Source of the DNA: Treponema sp. OMZ 838
GTDB lineage: Bacteria > Spirochaetota > Spirochaetia > Treponematales > Treponemataceae
DNA: 64,000 nucleotides
Reading direction: 5' to 3'
NCBI RefSeq assembly: GCF_000775995.1
Contig: NZ_CP009227.1
Coordinates: 2,152,296 to 2,216,295 of the forward strand
A program made the translations under genes and the position numbers. The notes beneath the pieces are model-generated. The model saw only the letters and a program-made list of their open reading frames with translations. It made no database searches and was not told the origin of the DNA. Below are positions 1 through 9,015 of the stretch, piece by piece. The first letter of the stretch is position 1. Each line of letters opens with the position of its first letter.

Positions 1-1
1 T

Positions 2-1861
2 CTTAAAGCAACGGCACCGGGATTTACCGAAGACACCCGTGATGTGTACTACACACTGACCCGTGTAGGCGACGTAACTATAGATGCTAGTACACTCAAT
101 GAGAATGGAAAATGGAAAAAACTGAGAGAGGCTGTTGAAAACGCTACCGCAGGCGACATTATCACCATAAATGGAGAAATTAAGGCAACGTCTGTCGGCT
201 CAGGTTCAGCTGCAAACTGGGGCGAAATCACCATCGATAAAAACCTCACGATACGGGGCAAAAGCGGCAAGTATACCGACATTCTGAACGCAGATACGGC
301 TACGACCGGCAAAACACACCGTATCTTCGCCGTGCAAAGCGGTGCAACGCTTACCCTAAGCGGCTTGACGCTCAAAGGCGGTACAGCTGTCGCAGGCAGA
401 GACGGCGGCGGTATTTATGCAAAAGATTCTATTGTTTCTCTCTCTGATTCAACAATCGTAAACTGTACCGCGACACACGGCGGAGCTGTCTATATTGAAA
501 ACAGTACTTTTACAATAAAAGACGGTACTAGCATAACGCCCTCATCAGGCTCTGATGAAAATGCTAAAGGCAAAAACGACGTGTATCTTAAAAACAGTCA
601 AACAATTACCATTGACGGCAACCTGACGGGAACAAGCCCGATAGCACGCATAACGCCTGAAAACTACACTGACGGTATCGTTGTGGTACAAGGGACACCA
701 TCTTTTGCACTTCCTTCAGGCTACGCTCAAAAATTCGTTATTACGCCATCCGCTAATAATAATCAAAGCTGGGCTCTCGATCCACCCGCCAATAATCAGC
801 TCAAATTAAAAGATTACGGTGTATTCACTATTGCAGCTACACCAAGTTTAACTGGAGACAAGATTACACTTTCGTGGAAAGAGAACGGGGTATCGAAAGG
901 TCCTTTAACAATAACAAACCAGCAGTATCGTCTTATGCTGAATCCGTATATTACCGACATAAAACTAAAGGCGGAATGCTCATCAAGCACATTCCTAAAG
1001 AAATGGACACTGACAGGAGGAGATACGCCGCCGTCCGGCTATACCGTAGAATATCCGAATAGTACAAGTGTGAAGGGAAAAACCATTACAGCAGTATTTG
1101 CCTCCCGTGCTACGCTTCCTCCAGGCTTGAACCTTTCTTCCGACGGAAAAACGATAGAAAAATATACCGGCACAGAGTCTATTATTAATTTTAATGATCG
1201 CGGTCTCGGTTGCGTTGAAGAAATCGCAGCAAATGCTTTTAGAAATGAAAGCGGCGGCAGTTTCATCAATAATACTACGATACAAGAAGTTGTATTGCCG
1301 AATGGTTTAAAAAAGCTCGGCTCGTATGCTTTTTTTGACTGTAAAGTACTAAAGAAAGTTACCATCCCAAGCGGTTTTACCGGAGATATTAACGAAGTCT
1401 TTCCAGGCTGTACTGCCTTAGAAAAATATGTGATCGCTGACGGCAATCCTCGCTACTGTCTTTCAGCTCAGAAACACCTGTGTTCGAAGAAAGAGACCGC
1501 TCCCGGCAGTTATGATCAGAATGACTTAACGCTTGTTTCGGTGGTATTCAAACCGTCAACTTATCCTATTCTGAAAATTACGGATAGCAAGATAAAAGAG
1601 ATTAAAAATATGGCTGCAGAGTTTCATACCTTTACCAAGATACAAATCTCCGGCCTAGCAGATCTTTCAAAAATATACCAGTATGCTTTTTTTAAGTCTG
1701 GAGTAGGTGGATATGAAGTTACCATTAATACATCTACACCGCCTGCGCTGCCTGCAAATCCGGGCTCAGTATTTGTCGGTGCAACCAAAATAAAGGTTCC
1801 TTCCGGTTCCGTTACTGCGTATAAAACTAAATGGTCCAATTATGCCAGTATAATAGAATAG
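2..1861 (+). CDS. BspA-like/beta-helix surface adhesin, 5' end cut by the window edge
   Basis: The frame is open to the left edge, so the GTG at 44 is internal and the N terminus lies outside the window. The first ~230 visible residues resemble polymorphic-membrane-protein style beta-helix repeats (LTLSGLTLKGG, GGGIYAKDS, NCTATHGGAVYIENS). The middle and C-terminal part has leucine-rich repeats of the BspA/TpLRR type (IAANAFRNE, LPNGLKKLGSYAFFDC, LKKVTIPSGFTG). It ends in the typical IKVPSGSVTAYKTKW...YASII tail of such proteins. The beta-helix part is clearly paralogous to the large lipoprotein at 47865-51929, sharing the order GEIKAT, GEI(T/K)I(D/N)K, HRIF, TLTL, LTLKGG. Likely surface-exposed adhesin; the ligand is unknown. 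Confidence 0.8.
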   Translation, partial: LKATAPGFTEDTRDVYYTLTRVGDVTIDASTLNENGKWKKLREAVENATAGDIITINGEIKATSVGSGSAANWGEITIDKNLTIRGKSGKYTDILNADTATTGKTHRIFAVQSGATLTLSGLTLKGGTAVAGRDGGGIYAKDSIVSLSDSTIVNCTATHGGAVYIENSTFTIKDGTSITPSSGSDENAKGKNDVYLKNSQTITIDGNLTGTSPIARITPENYTDGIVVVQGTPSFALPSGYAQKFVITPSANNNQSWALDPPANNQLKLKDYGVFTIAATPSLTGDKITLSWKENGVSKGPLTITNQQYRLMLNPYITDIKLKAECSSSTFLKKWTLTGGDTPPSGYTVEYPNSTSVKGKTITAVFASRATLPPGLNLSSDGKTIEKYTGTESIINFNDRGLGCVEEIAANAFRNESGGSFINNTTIQEVVLPNGLKKLGSYAFFDCKVLKKVTIPSGFTGDINEVFPGCTALEKYVIADGNPRYCLSAQKHLCSKKETAPGSYDQNDLTLVSVVFKPSTYPILKITDSKIKEIKNMAAEFHTFTKIQISGLADLSKIYQYAFFKSGVGGYEVTINTSTPPALPANPGSVFVGATKIKVPSGSVTAYKTKWSNYASIIE

Positions 1862-1956
1862 AGGGATACTAAACCGGCGGTTTGAGGTGTCCTTAAATAT
1901 AGGCAGCCGTAGATCAACATACCGATGAATGCGTGATGTAAGGGATTTTTTAAAAA

Positions 1957-1985
1957 TTGACATTTTCAAAAAATCCCTGTATCAT
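1957..1985 (+). promoter_or_regulatory. Sigma-70-type promoter producing a leaderless mRNA
   Basis: TTGACA (1957-1962), a 17-nt spacer and TATCAT (1980-1985). The predicted +1 is 1992, the A of the downstream ATG. The same stretch forms an 11-bp inverted repeat (AGGGATTTTTT / AAAAAATCCCT, 1941-1978). There is no Shine-Dalgarno sequence. Confidence 0.65.
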
Positions 1986-1991
1986 TTTTTT

Positions 1992-3398
1992 ATGAGCATC
2001 AACGTGTATTCTCTGGGAGCCGCAGAGGAAGTAACCGGTTCAAAGCATATTCTCGATGTCGATGGGTATTTGTATCTTTTTGACTGCGGGGCTTTTCAAG
2101 GGAAACGGGCGGAAGCCGATAAAAAGAACCGCGATTTTAATGTTCCCGCCGATAAATTAACCGCCGTTGTTCTTACCCACGGGCACTATGATCACTGCGG
2201 GCTGTTGCCGCTGTTGGGTATACACGGGTTTACCGGCAATATCTATGCGACGCCCGCGTCACGGGATATTGCCAACCTCGTGCTGATGGATTCCGCCCGT
2301 ATACAGGCGCGGGATGCCGAATATTTACAAAAACAAGCAATCAAAAAACATGAAAAATTCGACTGGAAGCCGCTTTTTACCGAAGAAGATGCCGTACAAA
2401 CCATCAATCAATTTGTAACGGTTTCGTATCATCGTCCCGTGTGGATCGGCCCGAATGTGCAGCTTGAATTTTATGATGCGGGGCATATTCTCGGTTCCGC
2501 AATCGCCTTTATTACGGCAAAAGATTCCGCCGGTAAGACTGTAAAAATTGCCTTTACCGGAGACCTCGGCAGAAAGAATAAATCGATTATCCGCGACCCT
2601 GATATTATCCCTGCTGCCGATTATATTATGATAGAAAGCACCTACGGAAACCGCCGGCATGAGGATATTCACAATGCGATGGAGATGCTGGAACGTGCGG
2701 TTAATGACGCGGTAAAGATGCGCGGTAAGATTATCATCCCCGCCTTTGCCGTTGAGCGGACGCAGGAACTCATCTATTATTTCCATCTGCTGACGGATCA
2801 AAAACGGATTCCGCAGATTCCCATCTATGTCGATTCGCCGATGGCGGTGAACGCAACGACTATCTTTCAGGTGCATCCCGAATGCTTTGACCAAGAAACA
2901 CAGGAAGCCTTTGTCAAACACCACAAAAACCCGTTCGGCTTTAATGCGCTCAAGTTTATTACGAGTGTCGATGAATCGAAGGCGCTGAACGCGATGGAAG
3001 AGCCGATGGTTATTATCAGTGCGGACGGTATGTGTGAATTCGGCCGCATTACCCATCATCTTGCAAATAATATTTCAAAGCCTTCGACAAAAATTATGCT
3101 GGTCGGCTATATGGCGGAAAATACGCTCGGCAGACGTTTGATGAACCGTGAACCGGAGGTAAAGATATTCGGAGAATGGCATCAAGTCCGCGCGGAAATT
3201 CTTCAGATTAATGCGTTCAGCGCCCATGCCGATTATGTCGAAATGGTCGAATGGCTTGACAGCCTCGACACCGGAAGCTTGAAAAAGCTGCTGATGGTGC
3301 ACGGTGAACCGGACGCACAGAGCTTTTTTCAAGCATATTTACAGGAGCATCGCTATGAATCGCATATTATGCGGTACGGCGATGTAATCGAGTTATAG
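1992..3398 (+). CDS. MBL-fold/beta-CASP RNA exonuclease-like protein
   Basis: Predicted cytoplasmic metallo-beta-lactamase-fold nuclease of the beta-CASP (YSH1/CPSF73-like, COG1236) group. The start MSINVYSLGAAEEVTGS is preferred over the upstream ATG at 1929 because family members begin here and the promoter's +1 coincides with 1992. Visible motifs are THGHYDHCG (HxHxDH zinc site), DAGHILGSA, FTGDLGR, ESTYGNR, VDSPMA, MVIISADGMCEFGR and the C-terminal FSAHADY and VHGEPDA motifs. These cover both metal-binding halves and the beta-CASP insertion, so it looks catalytically complete (~468 aa). Family knowledge suggests RNA 3'/5' processing. rlmB starts 2 nt after its stop, which implies an RNA-maturation operon. 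Confidence 0.88.
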   Translation: MSINVYSLGAAEEVTGSKHILDVDGYLYLFDCGAFQGKRAEADKKNRDFNVPADKLTAVVLTHGHYDHCGLLPLLGIHGFTGNIYATPASRDIANLVLMDSARIQARDAEYLQKQAIKKHEKFDWKPLFTEEDAVQTINQFVTVSYHRPVWIGPNVQLEFYDAGHILGSAIAFITAKDSAGKTVKIAFTGDLGRKNKSIIRDPDIIPAADYIMIESTYGNRRHEDIHNAMEMLERAVNDAVKMRGKIIIPAFAVERTQELIYYFHLLTDQKRIPQIPIYVDSPMAVNATTIFQVHPECFDQETQEAFVKHHKNPFGFNALKFITSVDESKALNAMEEPMVIISADGMCEFGRITHHLANNISKPSTKIMLVGYMAENTLGRRLMNREPEVKIFGEWHQVRAEILQINAFSAHADYVEMVEWLDSLDTGSLKKLLMVHGEPDAQSFFQAYLQEHRYESHIMRYGDVIEL

Positions 3399-3400
3399 CG

Positions 3401-4258
3401 ATGCAGATTATTACCGGTTTTCATGCGATAGAAGAATTACTGCGCTCGGTTGAAGCTCAGTTGGAGAAAAAAAATTCGGAAACAAAAAGCTCCGCAACAA
3501 AGAATTCCGATGCGGGGAAAAAGATTGGCGGCGGACAGGCTGCCTCCGGCGGAAAGGTGTCCGGATTGCGGCTCAAGATCCTTTACGCCAAGCAGGGGCC
3601 GCGCGTAAAAAAGATCCTTGCGCAGGCGGAAAAACTTTCCGTAACGATAGAGCAGCGGACTGACGCCGAGCTTGACAAATTGACGGCATCCCTGCCGGAA
3701 TATCTGCAAAATCACCGCGGAATTATCCTGATCGATGAACGTCCGCAGGATCAGGCGCCGAAGCTTTCTGCCGATGCACTGCTCGCCGCGCTTGCTTCCC
3801 GCGAAAAAGCCTTTGTGGTCGTCCTTGATTCAATCACTGACCCTCACAATACCGGCGCGATTATCCGCAGCGCCGATCAATTCGCTGTGGATGCCGTTGT
3901 GCTGCCCGAACGGAGATCCGCCGGAGACTTTCAGACTGTCAGTAAGATCAGCGCGGGGGCGGCGGCGTGGGTACCGCTTTTATACACGGCGAATTTGGTG
4001 CGGACGGTAGAAGAGCTTAAACGCAACGGCTTCTGGGTATTCGGCGCCGACGCCCAAGGCGACCTGCTGCCGCACACCAAGTTCCCCGACAAAACCGTGC
4101 TGATTATGGGCAGTGAAGGGTCGGGCATCAGCCGCTTGTTAAAAGCCTCCTGCGATTCTTTTACGGCAATCCCCACCTCCGGCAAACTGGACAGTTTGAA
4201 TGTCTCGGTCGCCGCCGGTATTTTGATGTACGAGGTACGCCGGCAGCAAAACGGGTAG
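3401..4258 (+). CDS. rlmB: 23S rRNA (guanosine-2'-O)-methyltransferase RlmB
   Basis: SpoU/TrmH-family SPOUT methyltransferase that 2'-O-methylates a conserved guanosine of 23S rRNA (G2251 in E. coli numbering). The N-terminal substrate-binding region (MQIITGFHAIEELL) is interrupted at residues ~22-57 by a low-complexity K/S/G-rich insert not typical of the family. The SPOUT knot motifs are intact: LDSITDPHNTGAIIRSAD, IMGSEGSGISRLL and SLNVSVAAGILMYE. It is translationally coupled to the MBL nuclease gene (2-nt gap). It converges with the next methyltransferase gene, leaving only 9 bp between the stops, so there is no room for a conventional terminator. Confidence 0.93.
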   Translation: MQIITGFHAIEELLRSVEAQLEKKNSETKSSATKNSDAGKKIGGGQAASGGKVSGLRLKILYAKQGPRVKKILAQAEKLSVTIEQRTDAELDKLTASLPEYLQNHRGIILIDERPQDQAPKLSADALLAALASREKAFVVVLDSITDPHNTGAIIRSADQFAVDAVVLPERRSAGDFQTVSKISAGAAAWVPLLYTANLVRTVEELKRNGFWVFGADAQGDLLPHTKFPDKTVLIMGSEGSGISRLLKASCDSFTAIPTSGKLDSLNVSVAAGILMYEVRRQQNG

Positions 4259-4267
4259 GGGAGTGCC

Positions 4268-5032
4268 CTATTCCCGCCGGAGTTCGGCAAGTGCGGAACA
4301 GAAGAGGGTACCGGCTTGCGCTACGTTAAGGCTTTCGATTGCTCCGCTGCCGTTGATTTTAACCAGCACATCACAGAGTTTTTTCGCTTCGGCAGAAATG
4401 CCGTGTTCTTCATTTCCTAAGACTATAACGACCGCTTCGTCCGGCTGTACCACTGACGGAATATCTTTTAGACTGCGGTATGCCCGATGATCCGCCCCTA
4501 TCCGTACCAAATATCCGCTGCTCATCTTTAAAAAATGTTCGGCGGAAGGAGTGGTATACAAGGTGATAAATTCCATACCACCTTGTGCAATCCGGTAGGT
4601 GCTCGGCGTCAGCTGCGCTTGTGCATCCTCTCCGCTTATCACGATATGCTCTATGCCGAAAAAGGCTGCGCTGCGGATAACTGCTCCGAGGTTATTTGCA
4701 TTTCCGACACGGTCGCACAGCAATACTGCGGCTTTTTCGGTTTCCCACCGTTTCATCTGTTCCGGTGTTACGGCAGCGACGTGGGGTGCTGCAATCATGG
4801 CGACTACCCCTTGGTGGTGAACAGAGCCGCAGAGTTTTTCCAATTCCGCATCCGACTGCACGAGCCGGTAGAGCCGTTTCCGCTGAGCAAGATATTTGCA
4901 AAGGCTGCCGAATGTTTTTACCCTGCTTCCGGCAAAAAAAAGTCTTGAAATTTTTTCAGGATGTTCGGCGGCGAGCGCTTTTACCGCTTCAAAACCGCAC
5001 ACCGCCAATTCTTTTTGATATAATTCACTCAT
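4268..5032 (-). CDS. TrmH/SpoU-family RNA 2'-O-methyltransferase
   Basis: A second SPOUT-class RNA methyltransferase, 254 aa. An N-terminal SpoU substrate-binding-like domain (residues ~1-85) is followed by the knot domain with CDRVGNANNLGAVIRSAAFFG, VLGNEEHGISAEA and SLNVAQAGTLFCSALAELRR. The exact RNA target cannot be read from sequence; it resembles YfiF/TrmG-type enzymes more than TrmH proper. It faces rlmB tail to tail. No Shine-Dalgarno sequence is visible before the ATG. Confidence 0.85.
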   Translation of the reverse strand: MSELYQKELAVCGFEAVKALAAEHPEKISRLFFAGSRVKTFGSLCKYLAQRKRLYRLVQSDAELEKLCGSVHHQGVVAMIAAPHVAAVTPEQMKRWETEKAAVLLCDRVGNANNLGAVIRSAAFFGIEHIVISGEDAQAQLTPSTYRIAQGGMEFITLYTTPSAEHFLKMSSGYLVRIGADHRAYRSLKDIPSVVQPDEAVVIVLGNEEHGISAEAKKLCDVLVKINGSGAIESLNVAQAGTLFCSALAELRRE

Positions 5033-5047
5033 AGTGCACGTTACGGC

Positions 5048-5079
5048 AAGGCAACCGCAAAAATAGATACGGCTGCCTT
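5048..5079. terminator. Hairpin between the PPDK-like and TrmH genes
   Basis: AAGGCAACCG (5048-5057) pairs with CGGCTGCCTT (5070-5079) with one mismatch. It lies just downstream of the PPDK-like stop. No U-tract follows in the minus direction, so the terminator role is tentative. Confidence 0.35.
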
Positions 5080-5094
5080 GTTATACCTCTTTTT

Positions 5095-7772
5095 TTACCT
5101 TGAAACTGCTTTGCGTGTGAGCTTACGCCCTTCGTTTTCCGCCTTTTCCAATTCTGCCTGTGCAATCGACAAGAGTGCGATAGGTACCGAATAAGACGAA
5201 CAGGAGACATAGTTCAAACCCGCCTTCATACAGAAGGGGATGTTTTCGGGGCGTGCGCCTTGCTCTCCGCAGAGTCCGAGTTTAATGTCGGGGCGGGTGA
5301 GCTTGCCGCGTTCAATTGCGATACTGATAAGTTCCCGCACACACGGATCCAAAATTGCAAAAGGATTGCCGTCGATTAAGTCATACAACGTGTAATCCGG
5401 CATAAAGCTGTTAAAGTCATCGCGTGAAAGTCCGAGCGTTGTTTGCGTAAGGTCATTGGTTCCGAACGAGAAGAATTCCGCATAACGGGCAATTTCTCCT
5501 GCCGATAACGCCGCAACGGGCAATTCAATCATCGTGCCGATTTTGAAGTCTATCGGTTTCGCTTTGAACTGTGCGCGCATTTCCTGTTCAATCGTACGGA
5601 TACCGAGGTAGGCATGCCCTTCGATCTTCTTTCCGTATGCAATTTGTTTAAGCTCACGGAAATTCATGATAATTGGAACCATGATTTCAACGTGCGTTTC
5701 AACGCCTTCTTTTTGCAGTTTGTAGGCTGCTTCAAAGATAGCGCGGACTTGCATTGCGTAAATTTCAGGATACGAGATTGCGATACGGCAGCCTCGGTGT
5801 CCCAGCATGGGATTTACTTCCGCACAAAGCTCGATTTTTTCCGACAATGCTTTTTTAGTAACGGTTTTTTTGTTTCTTTTTTAAGGTAATCGATAAATTC
5901 GTTCAGCTCCGCGTCATTATGCGGTAAGAATTCGTGTAACGGAGCATCTAACAGGCGGATGGTAACTTCACGTCCTGCCATAGTCTTAAAGATACCGTAA
6001 AAGTCTTCCATTTGAACTTTTTGGAGCTTGTTTAAAACTTTAATACGTTCTTCCGTTGTTTCGGCAAGGATCATCTCTCTAAAGGGATTGATACGCTTTG
6101 CCTCAAAGAACATGTGTTCGGTACGACACAGCCCGATACCTTCGGCACCGAAGCTGACTGCTAAGGCAGCATCGCGGGGACTGTCGGCATTAGCACGGAC
6201 ATGGAAGTCTTGGATAAACGAACGGGTAAGATCAATAAAGTCAAGCAAGCCGGATGTCTTGGGATCAGGTTCGATCAGTTCTGCCGCTCCGAAGTATACG
6301 GTCGATTCGCCGTAATAGGGTACTTGCAAGGTGATGTAATCCCCTTCCTTAATGGTAATACCGTTAATGATAGCTTTGTTCGCCATAATTTTCATGTCGG
6401 GGCGTACCAATGAGATTTTCCCATATTGGCGTGAAACAACGGAGGCATGTGCCGAATAGCCGCCTTCATTCGATAAAACACCGGTAGAAACTTCAATCGC
6501 CTTTACATCGCCTGCATAACTCGCCGGTAGGCAGAGAATACAGCGGGTATCAGCGCTTTGCAAACGTGCAATATGCTGGGCTTCAATCAGTGCGTCAGCA
6601 CTGAAGTATACGCGGCCGACTGCCGCACCCGGCGCGCCTGCGATACCGCCCTTTGAATGCTGGAGATTTTTGACGCTCGACATATTGATAACCGGATGTA
6701 ATATTTCATTTAACTGCCCCGGTTTGACATTTTTTACGACATATTCAGCATCAACGATTTTTCGATTGTACAAATCGAGGAGGAAGTGTACCAATGCAAT
6801 CGTGCTTTTTGCTTCAACGGATTTTTGCTCGATAAGCCATAGTTTTCCTGCTTCAATCGTAAACCGGATTTCGCGGACATCTTTACTATGATCTTCCAAC
6901 CGCCATGCAATAGCTTCCAATTGCTCAAGGTATACCGGCTTTATGTCGTTAATATCTTTTCCGAGGGCATCCACTTCATCAAATTTTTCTTGGAAGAACA
7001 TACCCTGTAATTTCTTTTCACCGGTAACGATATTGCGGCTGAAGAATCTGCCGGAAAAGGATTCCTTGTCATAGTTACCGTATACTAAGGGCTGAATCAA
7101 TAATGCGACATCATTTTCATTATCAGGTTCAAGACTGAGCAGGGTGCTGATGAGCTGGATGGTTTGATTGAGCTGTACTTCTGCAGTGCTAAAAAACTCC
7201 TGCGGCAGATACGGTTGGTACTTATCCATAACGGTAGTACCGGATTCGTTTCGTTTTTCTTTCTTCAGTTCATTTTCAATTTTTTCCAGCTGTTCTTTAT
7301 AGAGGTGCTGTTTTGCGTTGTCTTCCTGTAACTCTGCAATCTTAAATAAAATTGAAAAGATACCGCGCAATAAGAACAGAACTTCGTGACTTGCAAAATC
7401 TGTTCCGACTTTCTTTTCAAAGCCGCCGATGGTTGTTTTTGCCAACCCGAAGTTATGGAGCGTCGGATAGTTGGCGATAACAAGGTTGGGCGAAATAACG
7501 AGCTTTAATAAAAGAGGATTTTCCGGATCACCGAATTCTTTTTTAACCGCTTCGCCCATTTTCTTTAAGAACGGACGCAGTGGCGATAACACATTTGCCT
7601 GTTGCAAGGTTTGTGTAATAGTTGCATCCATGACAAGACCCGGTACGATAGGTAATCCGAGTTCCGAAAATTCATTCAGCTGGCGTCCGCGGATACCGAG
7701 AATTGTTTTGTCGATGTTGCTTTTAAGTGCTTCTTTATTAGTAAAAAAATGGATTGATTTAGACATATTCAT
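5095..7772 (-). CDS. Pyruvate phosphate dikinase-like protein with degenerate ATP-grasp domain; gene split by a -1 frameshift
   Basis: Reads as a 652-aa ORF (5814-7772) and a 250-aa ORF (5095-5847) that join into ~892 aa, the normal PPDK length, if the ribosome or polymerase shifts -1 at the A7 run (plus strand 5865-5871). The phosphohistidine domain is intact (GGYSAHASVVSR, His442). So is the PEP/pyruvate barrel (EGIGLCRTEHMFF, RLLDAPLHEFLPH, NPMLGHRGCR, FFSFGTNDLTQTTLG, GLCGEQGARPE, catalytic Cys in NYVSCSS). The N-terminal ATP-grasp half aligns in length but has lost key residues. The VRSGAR box is LKLVISPN (~89-96), and the distal Q-x-R pair at ~315-317 reads EQK. It may therefore not be a true dikinase. 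The start at 7772 has an AGGAG ribosome-binding site. It lies 9 nt downstream of the HPr-like gene. Confidence 0.85.
5865..5871 (-). other. A7 slippery site/homopolymer where the PPDK-like reading frame breaks
   Basis: On the coding strand the zero-frame codons are ACA AAA AAA, so A_AAA_AAA sits in the exact phase of a -1 slippery heptamer. One extra A, or a -1 slip, restores the reading K K T V T K K A L S E K and full PPDK homology. It could be programmed frameshifting, transcriptional slippage, a true mutation or a sequencing error. Confidence 0.6.
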
Positions 7773-7781
7773 AATAAACTC

Positions 7782-8807
7782 CTAGAAAAGGTTAAGGACG
7801 GTGCTGGGGGAACCGCGCAAAAAGGCTTCAAAACGCGGACTTGCGCCTTCTGCAAAATATTTGGACAATTTTGATAAGTCTTTAATTTCCTCACCTGCAA
7901 CGGCAAATTGGATGCTGCTGCCGTGCTTTACCTTTCCCCATTTAAACAACGTATTGATATCGACAATCTGCTCGCCGTCATAGAATACGATAACCTTATT
8001 ATGCGGATAGCGTGCATTGTAGCTGCGGATAATCCGCTTCCATGCTTCGACGTTGCCGTTATGAAACAGTTCGTTGGTAACAACAACCGAAATTTGTTGA
8101 GAGATGCGGGTTTTTCCCGATGGAACCTGCATTTGAGCGGGGGCTGCCGCCTGTTTTGCTTTTGCAGGACTTGCTGCTGCTGTTTTGGCTTTTGCCGTTG
8201 CCGGAGTTTTTACCGCTTTTCGCTTTCGCTCTTTTACCGGCTGTTTTTTTGCTTTAGGTGCAGTAAATACAAACGGCCCGTTCAAAAGTTTTGCAGGAAC
8301 CGACGGGGTTGTACCACTTAAGAGGTCAAAAAATGCGTTGAATACCTTTTCTGCAACAGAAGTTTCTATTATGCCTTTATCTTGTTTTCCGACATAAATA
8401 TTTAAGAGTTCATTTTTTTTCATCGTTTCAAAAAGAGACGCATTTGCAGGATTTTTAGGGTTTATCACCAAAAAGCCTAAGTCAGGGTGATGATAACCGA
8501 TTACGATATCGATTCCTTTCCATTTTGCTGCTTCTGTGATGATATTCATCGGCGTCGTAGTGATTTCTCGGATGTTTTTAGATATAACCTTATATCCCCA
8601 CATATCGAGTAGTATAACAGATAAAAACGCCGGAATTTCTTCATTTATTAATTCTTTGTTTTCAAGTAATATACTAATTTCATCGGCAATATTTTTTTTA
8701 ACATTGCTGGCATCCAGAAGCGATAGAGCATTCTGAATATGTGTTACAGAGGCATTAAACCCCTGCTTTGTAGCAAGCGGTACATAAAATCCTAATGAAT
8801 CGAGCAT
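7782..8807 (-). CDS. Unrecognised protein with C-terminal HPr-like domain
   Basis: A 341-aa cytoplasmic protein with no signal peptide. Residues 1-~180 match no family I can name. Residues ~185-230 are an Ala/Lys/Pro-rich linker. Residues ~232-325 show the spacing of a PTS HPr domain: ISVVVTNELFHNGNVEAW lines up with the HPr phospho-His loop (His249 at the position of HPr His15, but ARP replaced by NGN). The segments VIVFYDGEQIVDINTL and GSSIQFAVAGEEIKDL line up with the beta strands and last helix. This is pattern matching by eye. An AAGGAG ribosome-binding site precedes the ATG. The PPDK-like gene follows by 9 nt, so the two are very likely co-transcribed and possibly partners. Confidence 0.6.
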   Translation of the reverse strand: MLDSLGFYVPLATKQGFNASVTHIQNALSLLDASNVKKNIADEISILLENKELINEEIPAFLSVILLDMWGYKVISKNIREITTTPMNIITEAAKWKGIDIVIGYHHPDLGFLVINPKNPANASLFETMKKNELLNIYVGKQDKGIIETSVAEKVFNAFFDLLSGTTPSVPAKLLNGPFVFTAPKAKKQPVKERKRKAVKTPATAKAKTAAASPAKAKQAAAPAQMQVPSGKTRISQQISVVVTNELFHNGNVEAWKRIIRSYNARYPHNKVIVFYDGEQIVDINTLFKWGKVKHGSSIQFAVAGEEIKDLSKLSKYFAEGASPRFEAFLRGSPSTVLNLF

Positions 8808-8944
8808 TCACTTCTCCTTTGCATCGCAAGGATGGTTTTAGAAGCATTGATTAAAAAACGTCCTTGCATTTACTTTCAGTCTTATGGGAAAAACAATTCC
8901 TTCAGGAATCCTTGAATAACACGGAATGTAAGTTCCCTATAGAT

Positions 8945-8980
8945 AAAAGCCCTCCGAAACGAGCGTTTCAGGGGGCTTTT
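8945..8980. terminator. Intrinsic terminator downstream of cfpA
   Basis: A long stem AAAAGCCCTCCGAAAC / GTTTCAGGGGGCTTTT with a GAGC loop and one mismatch, flanked by T/A tracts on both sides. It ends the cfpA transcript, separating it from the HPr-like gene. Confidence 0.8.
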
Positions 8981-9015
8981 ATACATAACTTTAACTTATT
9001 GCCATACGATAAGCT

